A DNA stretch of 64,000 nt, from the NCBI GenBank assembly GCA_963695975.1, contig CAVOIB010000009.1:1-64000 (forward strand). The letters are read 5' to 3'. Below the pieces are notes generated by a model, which saw nothing but the letters and a program-made list of their open reading frames with translations, was not told the origin of the DNA and searched no databases. Shown in pieces: positions 52,329 through 59,994 of this stretch (positions are counted from its first letter, which is position 1; the number at the start of each line of letters is the position of its first letter). This DNA is from JBBQVZ01 sp963695975 (lineage in GTDB: Bacteria > Actinomycetota > UBA4738 > HRBIN12). The position numbers and the translations under genes are program-made.

Positions 52329-52910
52329 ATGCCCGAGGACTTCGACCCGATCCGTATCCTTGCCGGGCTTCAATCGCACGGCGTCTCGTACGTGCTGGTC
52401 GGCGGGCTGGGCGCCGCGGCTCACGGCTCCCCGGTCGAGACCGACGACGTCGACATCTGCGTCTCCGACGACGACGAGAACCTCGGACGTCTGTCGCTCG
52501 CACTGGGGCAGCTGGGCGGGCTGCCAGCTCCCGAGGCCGCGTACGAGCATCGTGTCTCGTTCAGCACGCCGGCCGGACGTCTGGACGTGCTCGAGAGCCC
52601 CGGGGAGTTCGAAGCGTTGTCGGAGAACGCGATCGAGATCGACGCCGGGCACGGAGTGTTGATCCGCGTCGCGGCGCTCGACGATCTGGCACGGCTGAAG
52701 CGATCGTCCGGGGATCTGTCGGCCGCCGTGCGATTGTCAGCGCTCGCTGGCGAGGGGATGGAGACGCGGCGAGAGGCGGAGCGGCCGCTCGACCCCGATC
52801 CGCCGCCGAAGGGCCGGATCGAACGGATCCTGCGCAGACTCGAGGATGTGGACATCTACCTCACCGAGGTGAACAAGGGCGAACGTCCGATCCGCCGGAA
52901 GCGGCCCTAG
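52329..52910 (+). CDS. Nucleotidyltransferase-fold protein
   Basis: A 193-residue protein of the minimal/AbiEii-like nucleotidyltransferase superfamily. VSYVLVGGLGAAAHGSPVET gives the G-G-A-A-H loop and DDVDICVSDDDENLGRL the metal DxD-like acids; RLDVLESPGEFEAL holds a third Asp. The C-terminus is basic and helical. GGGGAGG lies just before the ATG at 52329. It is divergent from the aldehyde dehydrogenase. No partner HEPN or toxin gene is adjacent. The target is unknown. Confidence 0.75.
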   Translation: MPEDFDPIRILAGLQSHGVSYVLVGGLGAAAHGSPVETDDVDICVSDDDENLGRLSLALGQLGGLPAPEAAYEHRVSFSTPAGRLDVLESPGEFEALSENAIEIDAGHGVLIRVAALDDLARLKRSSGDLSAAVRLSALAGEGMETRREAERPLDPDPPPKGRIERILRRLEDVDIYLTEVNKGERPIRRKRP

Positions 52911-52941
52911 TGCCGGAGCAGAGACTAGGATCGGACCTGAG

Positions 52942-53133
52942 ATGTGGCTATTGACGTGGGTCGTCACCATGGTGCTGGTCATCGGGTTGCTGGGCGGGAT
53001 CCTGGGCGCGCTCGCGGACCGCGCTGCCCGGCCGGGGGTGACTCCCATCGGTGAGCTCGCCGCCGCCTATCTCAGAGGTCGGATCACCGCCCCTCGGGCG
53101 GGATCGATAGGCGACACATCGTCGGGCAACTGA
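52942..53133 (+). CDS. Small single-helix membrane protein
   Basis: A 63-residue product: MWLLTWVVTMVLVIGLLGGI is a membrane helix, followed by a polar tail with Arg and Gly. It lies 31 bases after the nucleotidyltransferase gene. The Shine-Dalgarno is weak. No family is recognised. Confidence 0.45.
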   Translation: MWLLTWVVTMVLVIGLLGGILGALADRAARPGVTPIGELAAAYLRGRITAPRAGSIGDTSSGN

Positions 53134-53160
53134 CGGGAACGACGGACCGTTCGCCGGCGG

Positions 53161-53700
53161 CTACTCCCCGGTGAGCCCGTCTACCGACTCCCGGATGAGA
53201 TCGGCATGGCCGTTGTGCCGCGCGTACTCCTCGATCATGTGAAGCAGGATCCATCGAAGGCTGGGTACCTCGCCGCCCGGCCAGGTGCGCCGGGCCAGCC
53301 GCTCCAGGCCGCCGTCGGCCAGCGCCTCCGCCACCAGAGAGCGGGAGCGGGCCACGGCGTCCTGCCAGAGCGAATGCAGCTGTTCAGGTGAGTCCTTGGC
53401 CGCTGAGTGCCATTCCCAGTCGGGGTCGGCCTTCCAGTCCACCGTGTCCCACGGGGGCTGCCGGTCTCGCCCGTAGAGCCACCGGGAGAACCAGTCGCTC
53501 TCGACGTAGGCCAGGTGCTTGAGCAACCCACCGAGGGTGATCGACGAGGCGGCGGCGGTCGCCCGCAGGCCCGCCGCGTCGAGTCCCGCGCACTTCCAGG
53601 CCAGGGTCGCGCGCTGATACTCCAGGAAGCCCAGGAGGGTGGCGGTCTCGTCGGCCGTGAGGGGAGGTTCCGGGCGACCATGCTCGTCCAGCTCGGTCAT
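53161..53700 (-). CDS. DinB-like (DUF664) four-helix protein
   Basis: A 179-residue DinB/DUF664 protein, a fold that includes metal-dependent thiol transferases. ETATLLGFLEYQRATLAWKC, ITLGGLLKHLAYVESDWFSR (metal His) and RWILLHMIEEYARHNGHADLI (two further His) fit the three-His site. The ATG at 53700 has TATACT nine bases upstream and no Shine-Dalgarno, so the mRNA is probably leaderless. Candidate cofactors in actinobacteria are mycothiol or bacillithiol-like thiols; this is inference from the family. Confidence 0.85.
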   Translation of the reverse strand: MTELDEHGRPEPPLTADETATLLGFLEYQRATLAWKCAGLDAAGLRATAAASSITLGGLLKHLAYVESDWFSRWLYGRDRQPPWDTVDWKADPDWEWHSAAKDSPEQLHSLWQDAVARSRSLVAEALADGGLERLARRTWPGGEVPSLRWILLHMIEEYARHNGHADLIRESVDGLTGE

Positions 53701-53708
53701 GGGCGGTG

Positions 53709-53714
53709 AGTATA
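53709..53714 (-). promoter_or_regulatory. -10 box of the DinB gene (leaderless)
   Basis: TATACT on the minus strand, eight bases before the ATG at 53700. Transcription would begin almost at the start codon. Confidence 0.5.
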
Positions 53715-53729
53715 GGCGTCGCGTGATCG

Positions 53730-53764
53730 GCATTGGAGCCACGGCAACGTCGCCCCCCAACTCG
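53730..53764 (+). repeat. Palindromic repeat family, degenerate arm 1
   Basis: GGCATTGGAGCCACGGCAAC and then GTCGCCCCCCAACTCG match, with few changes, the stretch at 54771-54804. The 53701-53954 gap holds this repeat and no gene. Confidence 0.5.
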
Positions 53765-53954
53765 AGGACAACTCGAACGCTAAGCCATCGATCCGAGAGG
53801 CGAGTCTCCTTCGGGCCGCTCAACAGTCGGCTTGGCCCACCGCAGCACTATGGCGAGGACGCTGGGCTCGGATCCCTCGTCTGACTCTTCGATCGGAATG
53901 TCCAGAAGCTGAGCGTCCCATCCGCCGCAAGAAGCCCTAAGCGCTCGGATCCCT

Positions 53955-54725
53955 CTACTGGAGCTGAGCGCAGATCGCGCGAGGGTCGCCCTCCTCGTCG
54001 GCCATGACCGCTAGCCCCGAGAAGCCGAGTCCTTCGAGGAGTCGTCCGATCGGTTCAGCTTGATCACCGCCGAGTTCCATCAGGAGCCACCCATCGGGAC
54101 TGAGCCAACGAATGCTTCTACGCGCGACCTCGACCAGGAGTTCCGTGCCGTCGACGCCGCCGTCGAGTGCCAGCCGTGCCTCGAACGTCTGAACGTCGCG
54201 TGGGAGCAGACCGAGCGCGGCCGTAGGCACGTACGGCACGACCGCCGTCAGCACGTCGACGCGCCGCTCGAGCGCTCGCGGCAGTGGTTCATCCAGGAAG
54301 CCCTCGAACACCTCGACGCCGTTCCGTCTTGCGCATCGCACCGCGTTCGACTCGAGTTCGGTCGCGAGTATCTGTGCCGATGGGGCGGCCGCGGCCATAA
54401 CCGCCGCGATCGCACCAACCCCCGTACAGAGATCCACGGCCACCCCCTCCGGCGGGAGGAGGTCCGCTGCTCGTCGCGCCAGCGGCTCTGTCTGTCGGCG
54501 CGGCACGTAGACGCCCGGTCCAACGAACAGCCGGAGACCGCAGAACGTGACAGCGCCGGTCAGCCATGCGATCGGCTCACCGGTCGTGCGACGAGATATC
54601 AGTTCATCGAGCACTTCCAGATCTCCGGCGGCGGCCCGGATGAGCTCATCGGCCTCATCCGACGCAGCGATGCATCCCGCCTGGGTGAGGGTCTGCACCA
54701 CGGAGATACGGTCGAGCCGCTTCAT
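53955..54725 (-). CDS. PrmC/HemK-like methyltransferase with a degenerate NPPY motif
   Basis: A 256-residue Rossmann methyltransferase of the HemK family. VAVDLCTGVGAIAAVMAAAA (residues 95-114) is the SAM-binding motif. VYVPRRQTEPLARRA matches the conserved VPRPETE region. The catalytic NPPY motif reads VVPYVP at 162-167, so the Asn that binds the target Gln amide is missing. This resembles the actinobacterial group named putative N5-glutamine methyltransferase, which coexists with true PrmC. Its substrate may be different. It has palindromic repeats on both sides. Confidence 0.8.
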   Translation of the reverse strand: MKRLDRISVVQTLTQAGCIAASDEADELIRAAAGDLEVLDELISRRTTGEPIAWLTGAVTFCGLRLFVGPGVYVPRRQTEPLARRAADLLPPEGVAVDLCTGVGAIAAVMAAAAPSAQILATELESNAVRCARRNGVEVFEGFLDEPLPRALERRVDVLTAVVPYVPTAALGLLPRDVQTFEARLALDGGVDGTELLVEVARRSIRWLSPDGWLLMELGGDQAEPIGRLLEGLGFSGLAVMADEEGDPRAICAQLQ

Positions 54726-54757
54726 CCCGGGCACTCTCGCATCCTTCGTTCGTCGTC

Positions 54758-54893
54758 TTTTTGTCGGGATGGGCATTCGGGTCACGGCGACGTCGCCCCC
54801 CAACTCGCTGGGAACCGATCAAGCCTAATGCCTACCCCACGTTGGCTTCGTCGGGATAGGAGATGAGGCACTCCCTAACGCCGCCCCCTCCCG
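54758..54893 (+). repeat. Palindromic repeat family, arms 2 and 3
   Basis: TTGTCGGGATGGGCATTCGG and the following GACGTCGCCCCCCAACTCG (54760-54804) match the arm at 53730. GGCTTCGTCGGGATAGGAGA (54844-54863) followed by TAACGCCGCCCCCTCCC (54876-54892) matches the loop and right arm of the copy at 55794. The intervening bases pair only partly. Confidence 0.55.
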
Positions 54894-54991
54894 GTTGGAC
54901 CACCGAGGGATCGATCCCGGCCCGGCTCCTTTACAAGCTCGATCGCCACATGTAGTGATTGCGCATTGCAGTCACTCCGAAGGGAACGCCG

Positions 54992-55633
54992 ATGGCCGTG
55001 CGTGTCGACCTGAACATCTCGCTCGACGGCTTCGCGACGACGACCGACCAGACGCGCGAGAACCCGTTCGGGCACGACTGGGCGCGTCTCGTCGAGGCCT
55101 ACATCGCGACCCGTACGTTCCGGGCCCGCGTGCTGCACGAAACGTCGGGTGAGGGAACGACCGGCGTCGACGACGAGTACGCGCAGGCGTACTTCGCCGA
55201 GGTCGGCGCGGAGATCATGGGTGCCGGCATGTTCGGGCTCCACGCCGCTGCGGATGATCCCGATTGGCGCGGCTGGTGGGGCGACGAGCCTCCGTTCCGG
55301 GTCCCGGTGTTCGTGCTCACCCACAGTCCGCGCCCGGTGCTCGAGATGACGGGCGGCACGACCTTCCACTTCCTCTCCGCGACGCCCCGCGAGGCGCTCG
55401 ACCTGGCGCTCGAGGCCGCGGGCGGCAAGGACGTTCGGATCGGCGGCGGCCCGACCGTGGTCCGCGAGTTCCTCAACGCCGGACTCGTCGATCGGCTCCA
55501 CGTCGCCATCGTCCCGATCCTGCTCGGCCGCGGCATCCGGCTCTGGGACGACCTTCGCGGCTTCGAGGATGGCTACAACGTGACATCGGAGGTCGCGTCG
55601 AGCGGGATCACGCACCTGACCTTCTCGCGCTGA
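54992..55633 (+). CDS. RibD C-terminal / dihydrofolate-reductase-fold protein
   Basis: A 213-residue protein of the RibD-C (pyrimidine reductase-like) family. VRVDLNISLDGFATT is the typical first strand and loop, GAGMFGLHAAAD the middle, PVFVLTHSPRP and DVRIGGGPTVVREFLNAGLV the NADPH-binding and helix region, and HVAIVPILLGRGIRLWDD the C-terminal strand. The physiological substrate of these stand-alone proteins is not known. The ATG has AAGGGA about seven bases upstream. It is followed by the long palindromic repeat at 55794. Confidence 0.9.
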   Translation: MAVRVDLNISLDGFATTTDQTRENPFGHDWARLVEAYIATRTFRARVLHETSGEGTTGVDDEYAQAYFAEVGAEIMGAGMFGLHAAADDPDWRGWWGDEPPFRVPVFVLTHSPRPVLEMTGGTTFHFLSATPREALDLALEAAGGKDVRIGGGPTVVREFLNAGLVDRLHVAIVPILLGRGIRLWDDLRGFEDGYNVTSEVASSGITHLTFSR

Positions 55634-55793
55634 ACCCACACGAAGGCCCGGACACGATGAGACCCAGCCTTCGTCATGTTCGCAGTGATCGGTCAGTTCC
55701 GAAGCTGCGCCTTCAGGTCGTTGCGCGCCCGCACGGAGTCAGCCCGCTTCGGGCTTCTTGACATCGGCGTCGATCCGGTTCCCGCCAGGCAGA

Positions 55794-55879
55794 GGGGGCG
55801 GCGTTTGCCGTGGCCCTATCTCCCAGTCCCCGTCGGCTTTGTCGGGATAGGAGATAGACCAACGGCAAACGCCGCCCCC
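55794..55879 (+). repeat. Long palindromic repeat, complete 86 bp copy
   Basis: The left arm starts GGGGGCGGCGTTTGCCGT and the right arm ends ACGGCAAACGCCGCCCCC, an exact 18-base match, with the pairing continuing less perfectly through CTATCTCC / GGAGATAG to a loop CGTCGGCTTTGTC. The right arm is identical in reverse complement to the left arm at 57341-57376. The 55634-55906 gap holds nothing else recognised. Confidence 0.8.
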
Positions 55880-55954
55880 GCGATCCGATGCTTCCTTATC
55901 TCGTGAGTGTCGGCGAAGTACGGGGCGTCGGTGCGTTTGGCTAACATTCGGCAG

Positions 55955-56107
55955 ATGACTACGGGAAGTGGGTCTCTTACTCCAAGCCAGGAGGCCCTCG
56001 CGGCGCGAGCTGACCTGGCGGCCTACCCAAGCAATGAGCTGATGCTGTTTGCCCTAGAGATTGGGCTCGGCATCGAGGACATCCACACGTCGCTTCGACT
56101 GCACTGA
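55955..56107 (+). CDS. Possible 50-residue protein
   Basis: MTTGSGSLTPSQEALAARAD opens a 50-residue acidic helical product ending GIEDIHTSLRLH. A -10-like TAACAT lies seven bases before the ATG, which would make it leaderless. Composition is normal for coding DNA, unlike nearby shadows. No family is recognised. Confidence 0.35.
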   Translation: MTTGSGSLTPSQEALAARADLAAYPSNELMLFALEIGLGIEDIHTSLRLH

Positions 56108-56271
56108 CCGACGGACTGACAGTTCCACGTTGCTAGTCGCAAGCCAGGTCCTCCGACTCACCACGTCGCAGAGATCATCGCGCCGATCTTGGATGGATCT
56201 GTGACCACAGTCTTTGTCAACAGGAGATGAGTGACGGCCTCGTCTAGGACACCAAAGAGCGGTCCCGTCCG

Positions 56272-56302
56272 GGAGAGGGGGCGGCGTTTCGCCGCCCTCT
56301 CC
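56272..56302 (+). repeat. Short hairpin member of the palindromic family
   Basis: GGAGAGGGGGCGGCG (56272-56286), loop TTTC, and GCCGCCCTCTCC (56291-56302) form a strong hairpin with a small bulge, sharing the GGGGGCGGCGTTT core of the 55794 copy. It lies 38 bases beyond the stop of the cupin-cyclase gene and may end its transcript. Confidence 0.6.
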
Positions 56303-56340
56303 AGGTCGGCCCGTCCCCGCTCTCGGCGGGCGACGCAGCA

Positions 56341-57225
56341 TCACTGCGTGGGCTCGGTAGCCGTGTCTACCTCGGTCGACACGTAAGCGAAGAGGGTTCG
56401 AGCGCCGGATAGCCCCTTGAGTTCATGCGGCCCTCGATCCTCGAAAGACAGGCCGGACGACAGCGCTACCGCCCTGGTCGTCTCCGACACCAGGATCTCG
56501 TCGGGAGCCGCGACCGCCATGATGCGGGCGGTTTCGTGCAGCGCGACCCCTCGCAGACCCGTGCCGACAACGTCCACCTCACCGACGTGGACGCCGACCC
56601 TCACCCGGAGGCCGGAGTGTCGCGCGGCCTCCCGGATCGAAGCGGCGCACCGCAGAGCCCGTGCCGTTCCGTCGAACATGGCGAGCATGCCGTCGCCGGT
56701 GGTCTCCACCTCGCGGCCGTGGAACAGTACGATCTGCTCACGTGCCGCGCCGAGGTGGCGCGCTAAGACTTCGCGCCACACCATGTCGCCCATGCGGACA
56801 GCCTCCGCGGTCGACCCAACGAGATCGGTCATCAACAGCGTTGCGGTCACCCGATCTTGCATTCCACCGCGGAACCCCATGTACGCCCGATTGCCCACCC
56901 ATTCGATCGCGATGCATGGCGCGTCACCGATCGTGTAGCCGTCGTGACCGGGGCCAACGTCGAAGACGTCGTTGGGCCCGAACTCGATCGTGGAGCCGTC
57001 GCGCAGGCGCATCCCTAGCCGTCCCGAGACCACGTAGCCGACGTGCCGGATCTCGCACCAGTCGCCTCCAACCAGCGGGCGCATGTGGGTGGACCACCGG
57101 AACCCTGGTTCGTGGAGCACCCGTGCGATCGACATGTCCTCAAGATCCACGATGTCGTTGATGACACCCGGGAACCGGATGGTTTCGTCCGGCTCCCCGA
57201 GGTTCTTTCGGCGCGTCTCGCCCAT
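56341..57225 (-). CDS. Cupin domain fused to a class III nucleotide cyclase
   Basis: A 294-residue soluble protein. Residues ~25-115 form a cupin (ARVLHEPGFRWSTHMRPLVG; VGYVVSGRLGMRLRDGSTIE). Residues ~125-290 form a cyclase homology domain with metal Asp134 (LLMTDLVGST) and Asp178 (ETTGDGMLAMF), VHVGEVDVVG, and LHETARIM, where His230 replaces the usual Asn and Arg234 is kept. It probably makes cAMP or cGMP, possibly gated by a ligand in the cupin. The start is ATG at 57225. The palindromic hairpin at 56272 follows the stop. Confidence 0.85.
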   Translation of the reverse strand: MGETRRKNLGEPDETIRFPGVINDIVDLEDMSIARVLHEPGFRWSTHMRPLVGGDWCEIRHVGYVVSGRLGMRLRDGSTIEFGPNDVFDVGPGHDGYTIGDAPCIAIEWVGNRAYMGFRGGMQDRVTATLLMTDLVGSTAEAVRMGDMVWREVLARHLGAAREQIVLFHGREVETTGDGMLAMFDGTARALRCAASIREAARHSGLRVRVGVHVGEVDVVGTGLRGVALHETARIMAVAAPDEILVSETTRAVALSSGLSFEDRGPHELKGLSGARTLFAYVSTEVDTATEPTQ

Positions 57226-57279
57226 CAGGATCGGATGATGTCGCCGACCGCGATCCGGGTCAATCGATTTCGGGGCGGC

Positions 57280-57398
57280 GTTAGGCGGTGCTCCAGACAG
57301 GTTGACCTGAGGGGGCGTCGTTAGGCAGCGCCGAGCGGGAGGGGGCGGCGTTTGCCGTTGGTCTATCTCCTATCCCCCGTCGGCTTTGTCGGGGCAAC
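57280..57398 (+). repeat. Cluster of palindromic repeat arms before the tRNA
   Basis: GGGGCGGCGTTAGGCGG (from about 57274), GGGGGCGTCGTTAGGC (57311-57326) and a long left arm GGGGGCGGCGTTTGCCGTTG (57341 on) with loop CGTCGGCTTTGTC lie in a row. The last continues to the loop intact, but its right arm is cut after GGGGCAACGCC. The tRNA begins 23 bases later. Confidence 0.65.
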
Positions 57399-57420
57399 GC
57401 CACCTCCGCTAGCATCATCG

Positions 57421-57494
57421 TGCGGGGTGGAGCAGTCCGGTAGCTCGCTGGGCTCATAACCCAGAGGTCACAGGTTCAAATCCTGTCCCCGCGA
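57421..57494 (+). tRNA. Initiator tRNA-Met (CAT)
   Basis: A 74-base cloverleaf: acceptor TGCGGGG / CCCCGCG, D-arm GAGCAGTCCGGTAGCTC, anticodon arm CTGGGCTCATAACCCAG with the three G-C pairs that mark initiator tRNAs, and T-arm ACAGGTTCAAATCCTGT. Position 1-72 is U-G rather than a Watson-Crick pair, as expected for an initiator. The discriminator is A and CCA is not encoded. A hairpin terminator follows. Confidence 0.93.
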
Positions 57495-57505
57495 CGATAG
57501 GTCAG

Positions 57506-57532
57506 GAGGGTGTCGGGAGACCGGCACCCCTC
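57506..57532 (+). terminator. Hairpin after tRNA-fMet
   Basis: GGGTGTCGG (57508-57516) pairs with CCGGCACCC (57521-57529), with GAGA between and a short pyrimidine/T tail (TCTTGCG). It lies 12 bases after the tRNA. Confidence 0.65.
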
Positions 57533-57612
57533 TTGCGTTCCTGGGAACGCGAACATTTGCCCGAGGAACGAGGGGCGTTCGACGACGGGCCCCAGACGCG
57601 CCGGACGCCAGG

Positions 57613-57819
57613 CTATGACAGCACCGACTGGAGGAATCGATCACCTGGTGGTAAGGAGCCGGGCTGGGGCCAAGCCGACCCTCTGCGCTCGAAGTGAGCA
57701 CGAGTCGCTTCGTCGGCGTGCGCGAAACACAGGTGGTCGGAGTTGTAGATGGATAGGACGGTAGTGCAGGCGGGCGCGGAGCATTGCCGTCCAGGTTCCC
57801 GCTTCGCTCGCATGGTCAT
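57613..57819 (-). CDS. Small zinc-binding protein
   Basis: A 68-residue product. After MTMRAKREPGRQ comes CSAPACTTVLSIYNSDHLCF followed by AHADE: C-x4-C, then C-x2-H, with the T-V-L-S-x-Y-N-x-D-x-x-C motif that I recall from small actinobacterial zinc proteins. The tail is Pro/Gly-rich. ATGs at 57819 and 57813 are both possible. It is antisense to low-quality open frames and has no operon partner. The 57834-58068 gap beyond it holds no gene. Confidence 0.55.
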   Translation of the reverse strand: MTMRAKREPGRQCSAPACTTVLSIYNSDHLCFAHADEATRAHFERRGSAWPQPGSLPPGDRFLQSVLS

Positions 57820-58068
57820 GGCGCTGCAAACCTAGAGAAGGTCGAGGCGGAATCAAAGACGCCTGTAGGCCATTTCGGGGCGACAAAGGTTGCATCCTCG
57901 TCGCCGAACGTCTTGAGTCGTTTGTGCGGTCACCCCATGCGGCCACCAGTTCGCGCTCGCCGAGTCGCAAAGCACGACGGTTCGCGCGTGCGATGACTTC
58001 TCGAGTTCGATCTGGGCCCAGAAGGTGTTGGGGTCTTGCGGTCGGTGCGGAGAGGTCGAGATCCGACT

Positions 58069-58344
58069 TCAGCCAAGCTGGTGCCAGATCCGGGTCTCCC
58101 ACTCGATCCCTTCCGTTCCGGCCTCCTTGTTGAAGTCGTCTCCGTACTTCTCGCTAGCGGCGTGCATGGCGTCGTGCGACTCCCAATCCGCCATCAAGGT
58201 GACCTCGTTCGGGTTGGACTCGCTCCGGAAGACTCGGCGATTCGTCGCACCCATCTCTGCGAAGAGCGGGGCGAACTTGTTATGCGCTGCCACGAACTGA
58301 TCGACGTCCGGTGCTGTCACTCGCATCTGCACGAGCACTGACAT
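58069..58344 (-). CDS. ABM-type ferredoxin-like small protein
   Basis: A 91-residue dimeric alpha-beta-barrel-type protein resembling antibiotic-biosynthesis-monooxygenase (ABM) members. MSVLVQMRVTAPDVDQFVAA, FRSESNPNEVTLMADWESHD (the typical strand with W-E/D) and GTEGIEWETRIWHQLG are the landmarks. The Shine-Dalgarno GAGGAGGT precedes the ATG. Members include heme-degrading enzymes and quinol monooxygenases, but many are unassigned. It stands alone. Confidence 0.75.
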   Translation of the reverse strand: MSVLVQMRVTAPDVDQFVAAHNKFAPLFAEMGATNRRVFRSESNPNEVTLMADWESHDAMHAASEKYGDDFNKEAGTEGIEWETRIWHQLG

Positions 58345-58637
58345 GTGAACCTCCTCATATCGGAAAGGTCTGGCCATCATCGTCCCCGGGATGGGATGCG
58401 GCAAATCCGGGAACAGCCACACCCCGCCGGGTAACGCTCGCATGCAGCTTCTCGTGGAGCAGGGGACGGCTGTCTCACCGCGACGACGCTGCGTGGCTTG
58501 GCAGAGGTGTCGACGACCTGGAAGCGGAGGTCGAGTGGCTGCACATGACCGAGGCGCTGCACTGCGGGAACTCGTCGGGGCCGTTGGGGATCGCGGTCAA
58601 GGCAAGATGTCTCGGACCCGCCAGGTAGGCTACCTCG

Positions 58638-59702
58638 ATGCGGTGGGTCGCCCTTCCAGCGGGCATCGTGCTCCTCTCATGGGCGCTCATCGACGTGTTT
58701 CGGACCCTGGTCACACCGCGGGCGGCGCGCGGGCGAACCCGCCTGAGCCGGATCCTATTCCAGCTGTTGTGGCGCCCTTGGCGATGGATCGGCGTGCGCC
58801 GGAAGACGGCGCAGGCCCGGGAGCGTGTCCTGGCTGTGGCCGCTCCCTTCTTCTTCTTCGTCCTCCTTGTCGGCTGGGCGACCCTGGTCGTGCTCGGGTT
58901 CGGGCTGATCCTGTGGAGCGCCGCGTTCGCGCACGGGGTGGAGCGTGGTGACGGCTCGTTCGGCACCGCCATCTACTTCAGCGGTTCCTCATTGGTCACC
59001 CTGGGCTTCGGCGATGTAGCGGCCACGGGATGGACCCGGGCGGTGGTCGTCATCGCGGGAGCGACCGGCTTGGGGCTGTTCGCCGTGGTGATCGCCTACC
59101 TCCCGGTGCTGTATCAAGCGTTCAATCGTCGCGAGGTCGGCGTGCTGTTGCTCGACGCACGGGCCGGATCTCCGCCCTCGGGTCCCGAGCTGCTCCACAG
59201 GATGGGAGGCGCCGGCATGGCCTCGTCGTTGCCCGAGCTGTTCGCCGAGTGGGAGCGATGGGTGGCCGACGTCCTCGAGACCCACATGTCCTATCCCCTC
59301 CTTGCCGTGTTCCGTTCGCCCCACGAAGACACCTCGTGGGTCACCGCACTCGGCTCCGTGCTCGACGCGGCCACGCTCATCATCACATCGGTGGACGACG
59401 AGCCCGAAGAGCGCGCGAAGCTCCTGTACGGGACCGGGGTTCACGCGGTGGAGGACCTCTTCTACTACTTCCGGCTGACGGAGCAGGAGGCAGTGATCTC
59501 ACGCGATGAGTTCGAGGACGTCCTTCAAGACATGAAGGATGAGGGCTTCTCCGTTCGTCCGGTGGACGACGCTTATGCCCGATTCACGGAGAAGCGGGAG
59601 AAGTACGCGCGGCGGCTGGATGCGATCGCCGTCTTGTTGGCAGCGCCGCCCGCTCTGTGGATCGGCGATCGCTCTTTCCTCGGAGCACGGACGCCACACT
59701 GA
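58638..59702 (+). CDS. Potassium-channel-like membrane protein with C-terminal domain
   Basis: A 354-residue protein. Helices lie at about residues 1-25, 66-97 and 130-155; a pore loop between the last two reads SSLVTLGFGDVAATGW, close to the K+ filter TVGYGD. No RCK/TrkA-N domain follows. Residues ~165-354 form a soluble helical domain (PELFAEWERWVADVLETHMS; YPLLAVFRSPHEDTSWVTAL; FTEKREKYARRLDAIAVLLA) that I do not recognise. It may conduct K+ or a related ion under control of this domain. Confidence 0.75.
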   Translation: MRWVALPAGIVLLSWALIDVFRTLVTPRAARGRTRLSRILFQLLWRPWRWIGVRRKTAQARERVLAVAAPFFFFVLLVGWATLVVLGFGLILWSAAFAHGVERGDGSFGTAIYFSGSSLVTLGFGDVAATGWTRAVVVIAGATGLGLFAVVIAYLPVLYQAFNRREVGVLLLDARAGSPPSGPELLHRMGGAGMASSLPELFAEWERWVADVLETHMSYPLLAVFRSPHEDTSWVTALGSVLDAATLIITSVDDEPEERAKLLYGTGVHAVEDLFYYFRLTEQEAVISRDEFEDVLQDMKDEGFSVRPVDDAYARFTEKREKYARRLDAIAVLLAAPPALWIGDRSFLGARTPH

Positions 59703-59994
59703 GCGCCATCAACCGAGCTCGCCCACCCACCACCCTCGGAGCCGCGGAAGGCGTTTCTCGTAGTAGAGCCAGCTCCTCTTCGTCCATCAGCCCACGGTCT
59801 GGACCCGGCTGCGACACCGACATCAGTATGACGCGCGGTTCCGATTCGGAGTCGCTCAGTCCTCGTCGACCCGAAGGATCAAGATTCACCTCTCTCCAGG
59901 TACATGTAGGGCACTCACGCGCATCTCAGAGTGCTGCTGCCGGCCACGCGTGACAGGCGCCAGATGCGAGGAGTGTCAGCTGGGCAGATACCGC

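Noticed and set aside
50775..52910. A 711-codon open frame running through the nucleotidyltransferase and antisense to the aldehyde dehydrogenase
   Set aside because: Only the last 193 codons (from 52329) have motifs and a Shine-Dalgarno. The rest is a shadow of the dehydrogenase.
57510..58102. Overlapping plus- and minus-strand frames of 70-150 codons next to the tRNA
   Set aside because: Only the 68-residue Cys/His protein at 57613-57819 has a convincing motif; the others are shadows.
59584..59889. A minus-strand frame of about 100 codons overlapping the end of the channel gene
   Set aside because: A short stretch (MDEEELALLRETPSAAPRVV) is protein-like, but the frame continues into the antisense of the channel gene, and no start site or family supports it.
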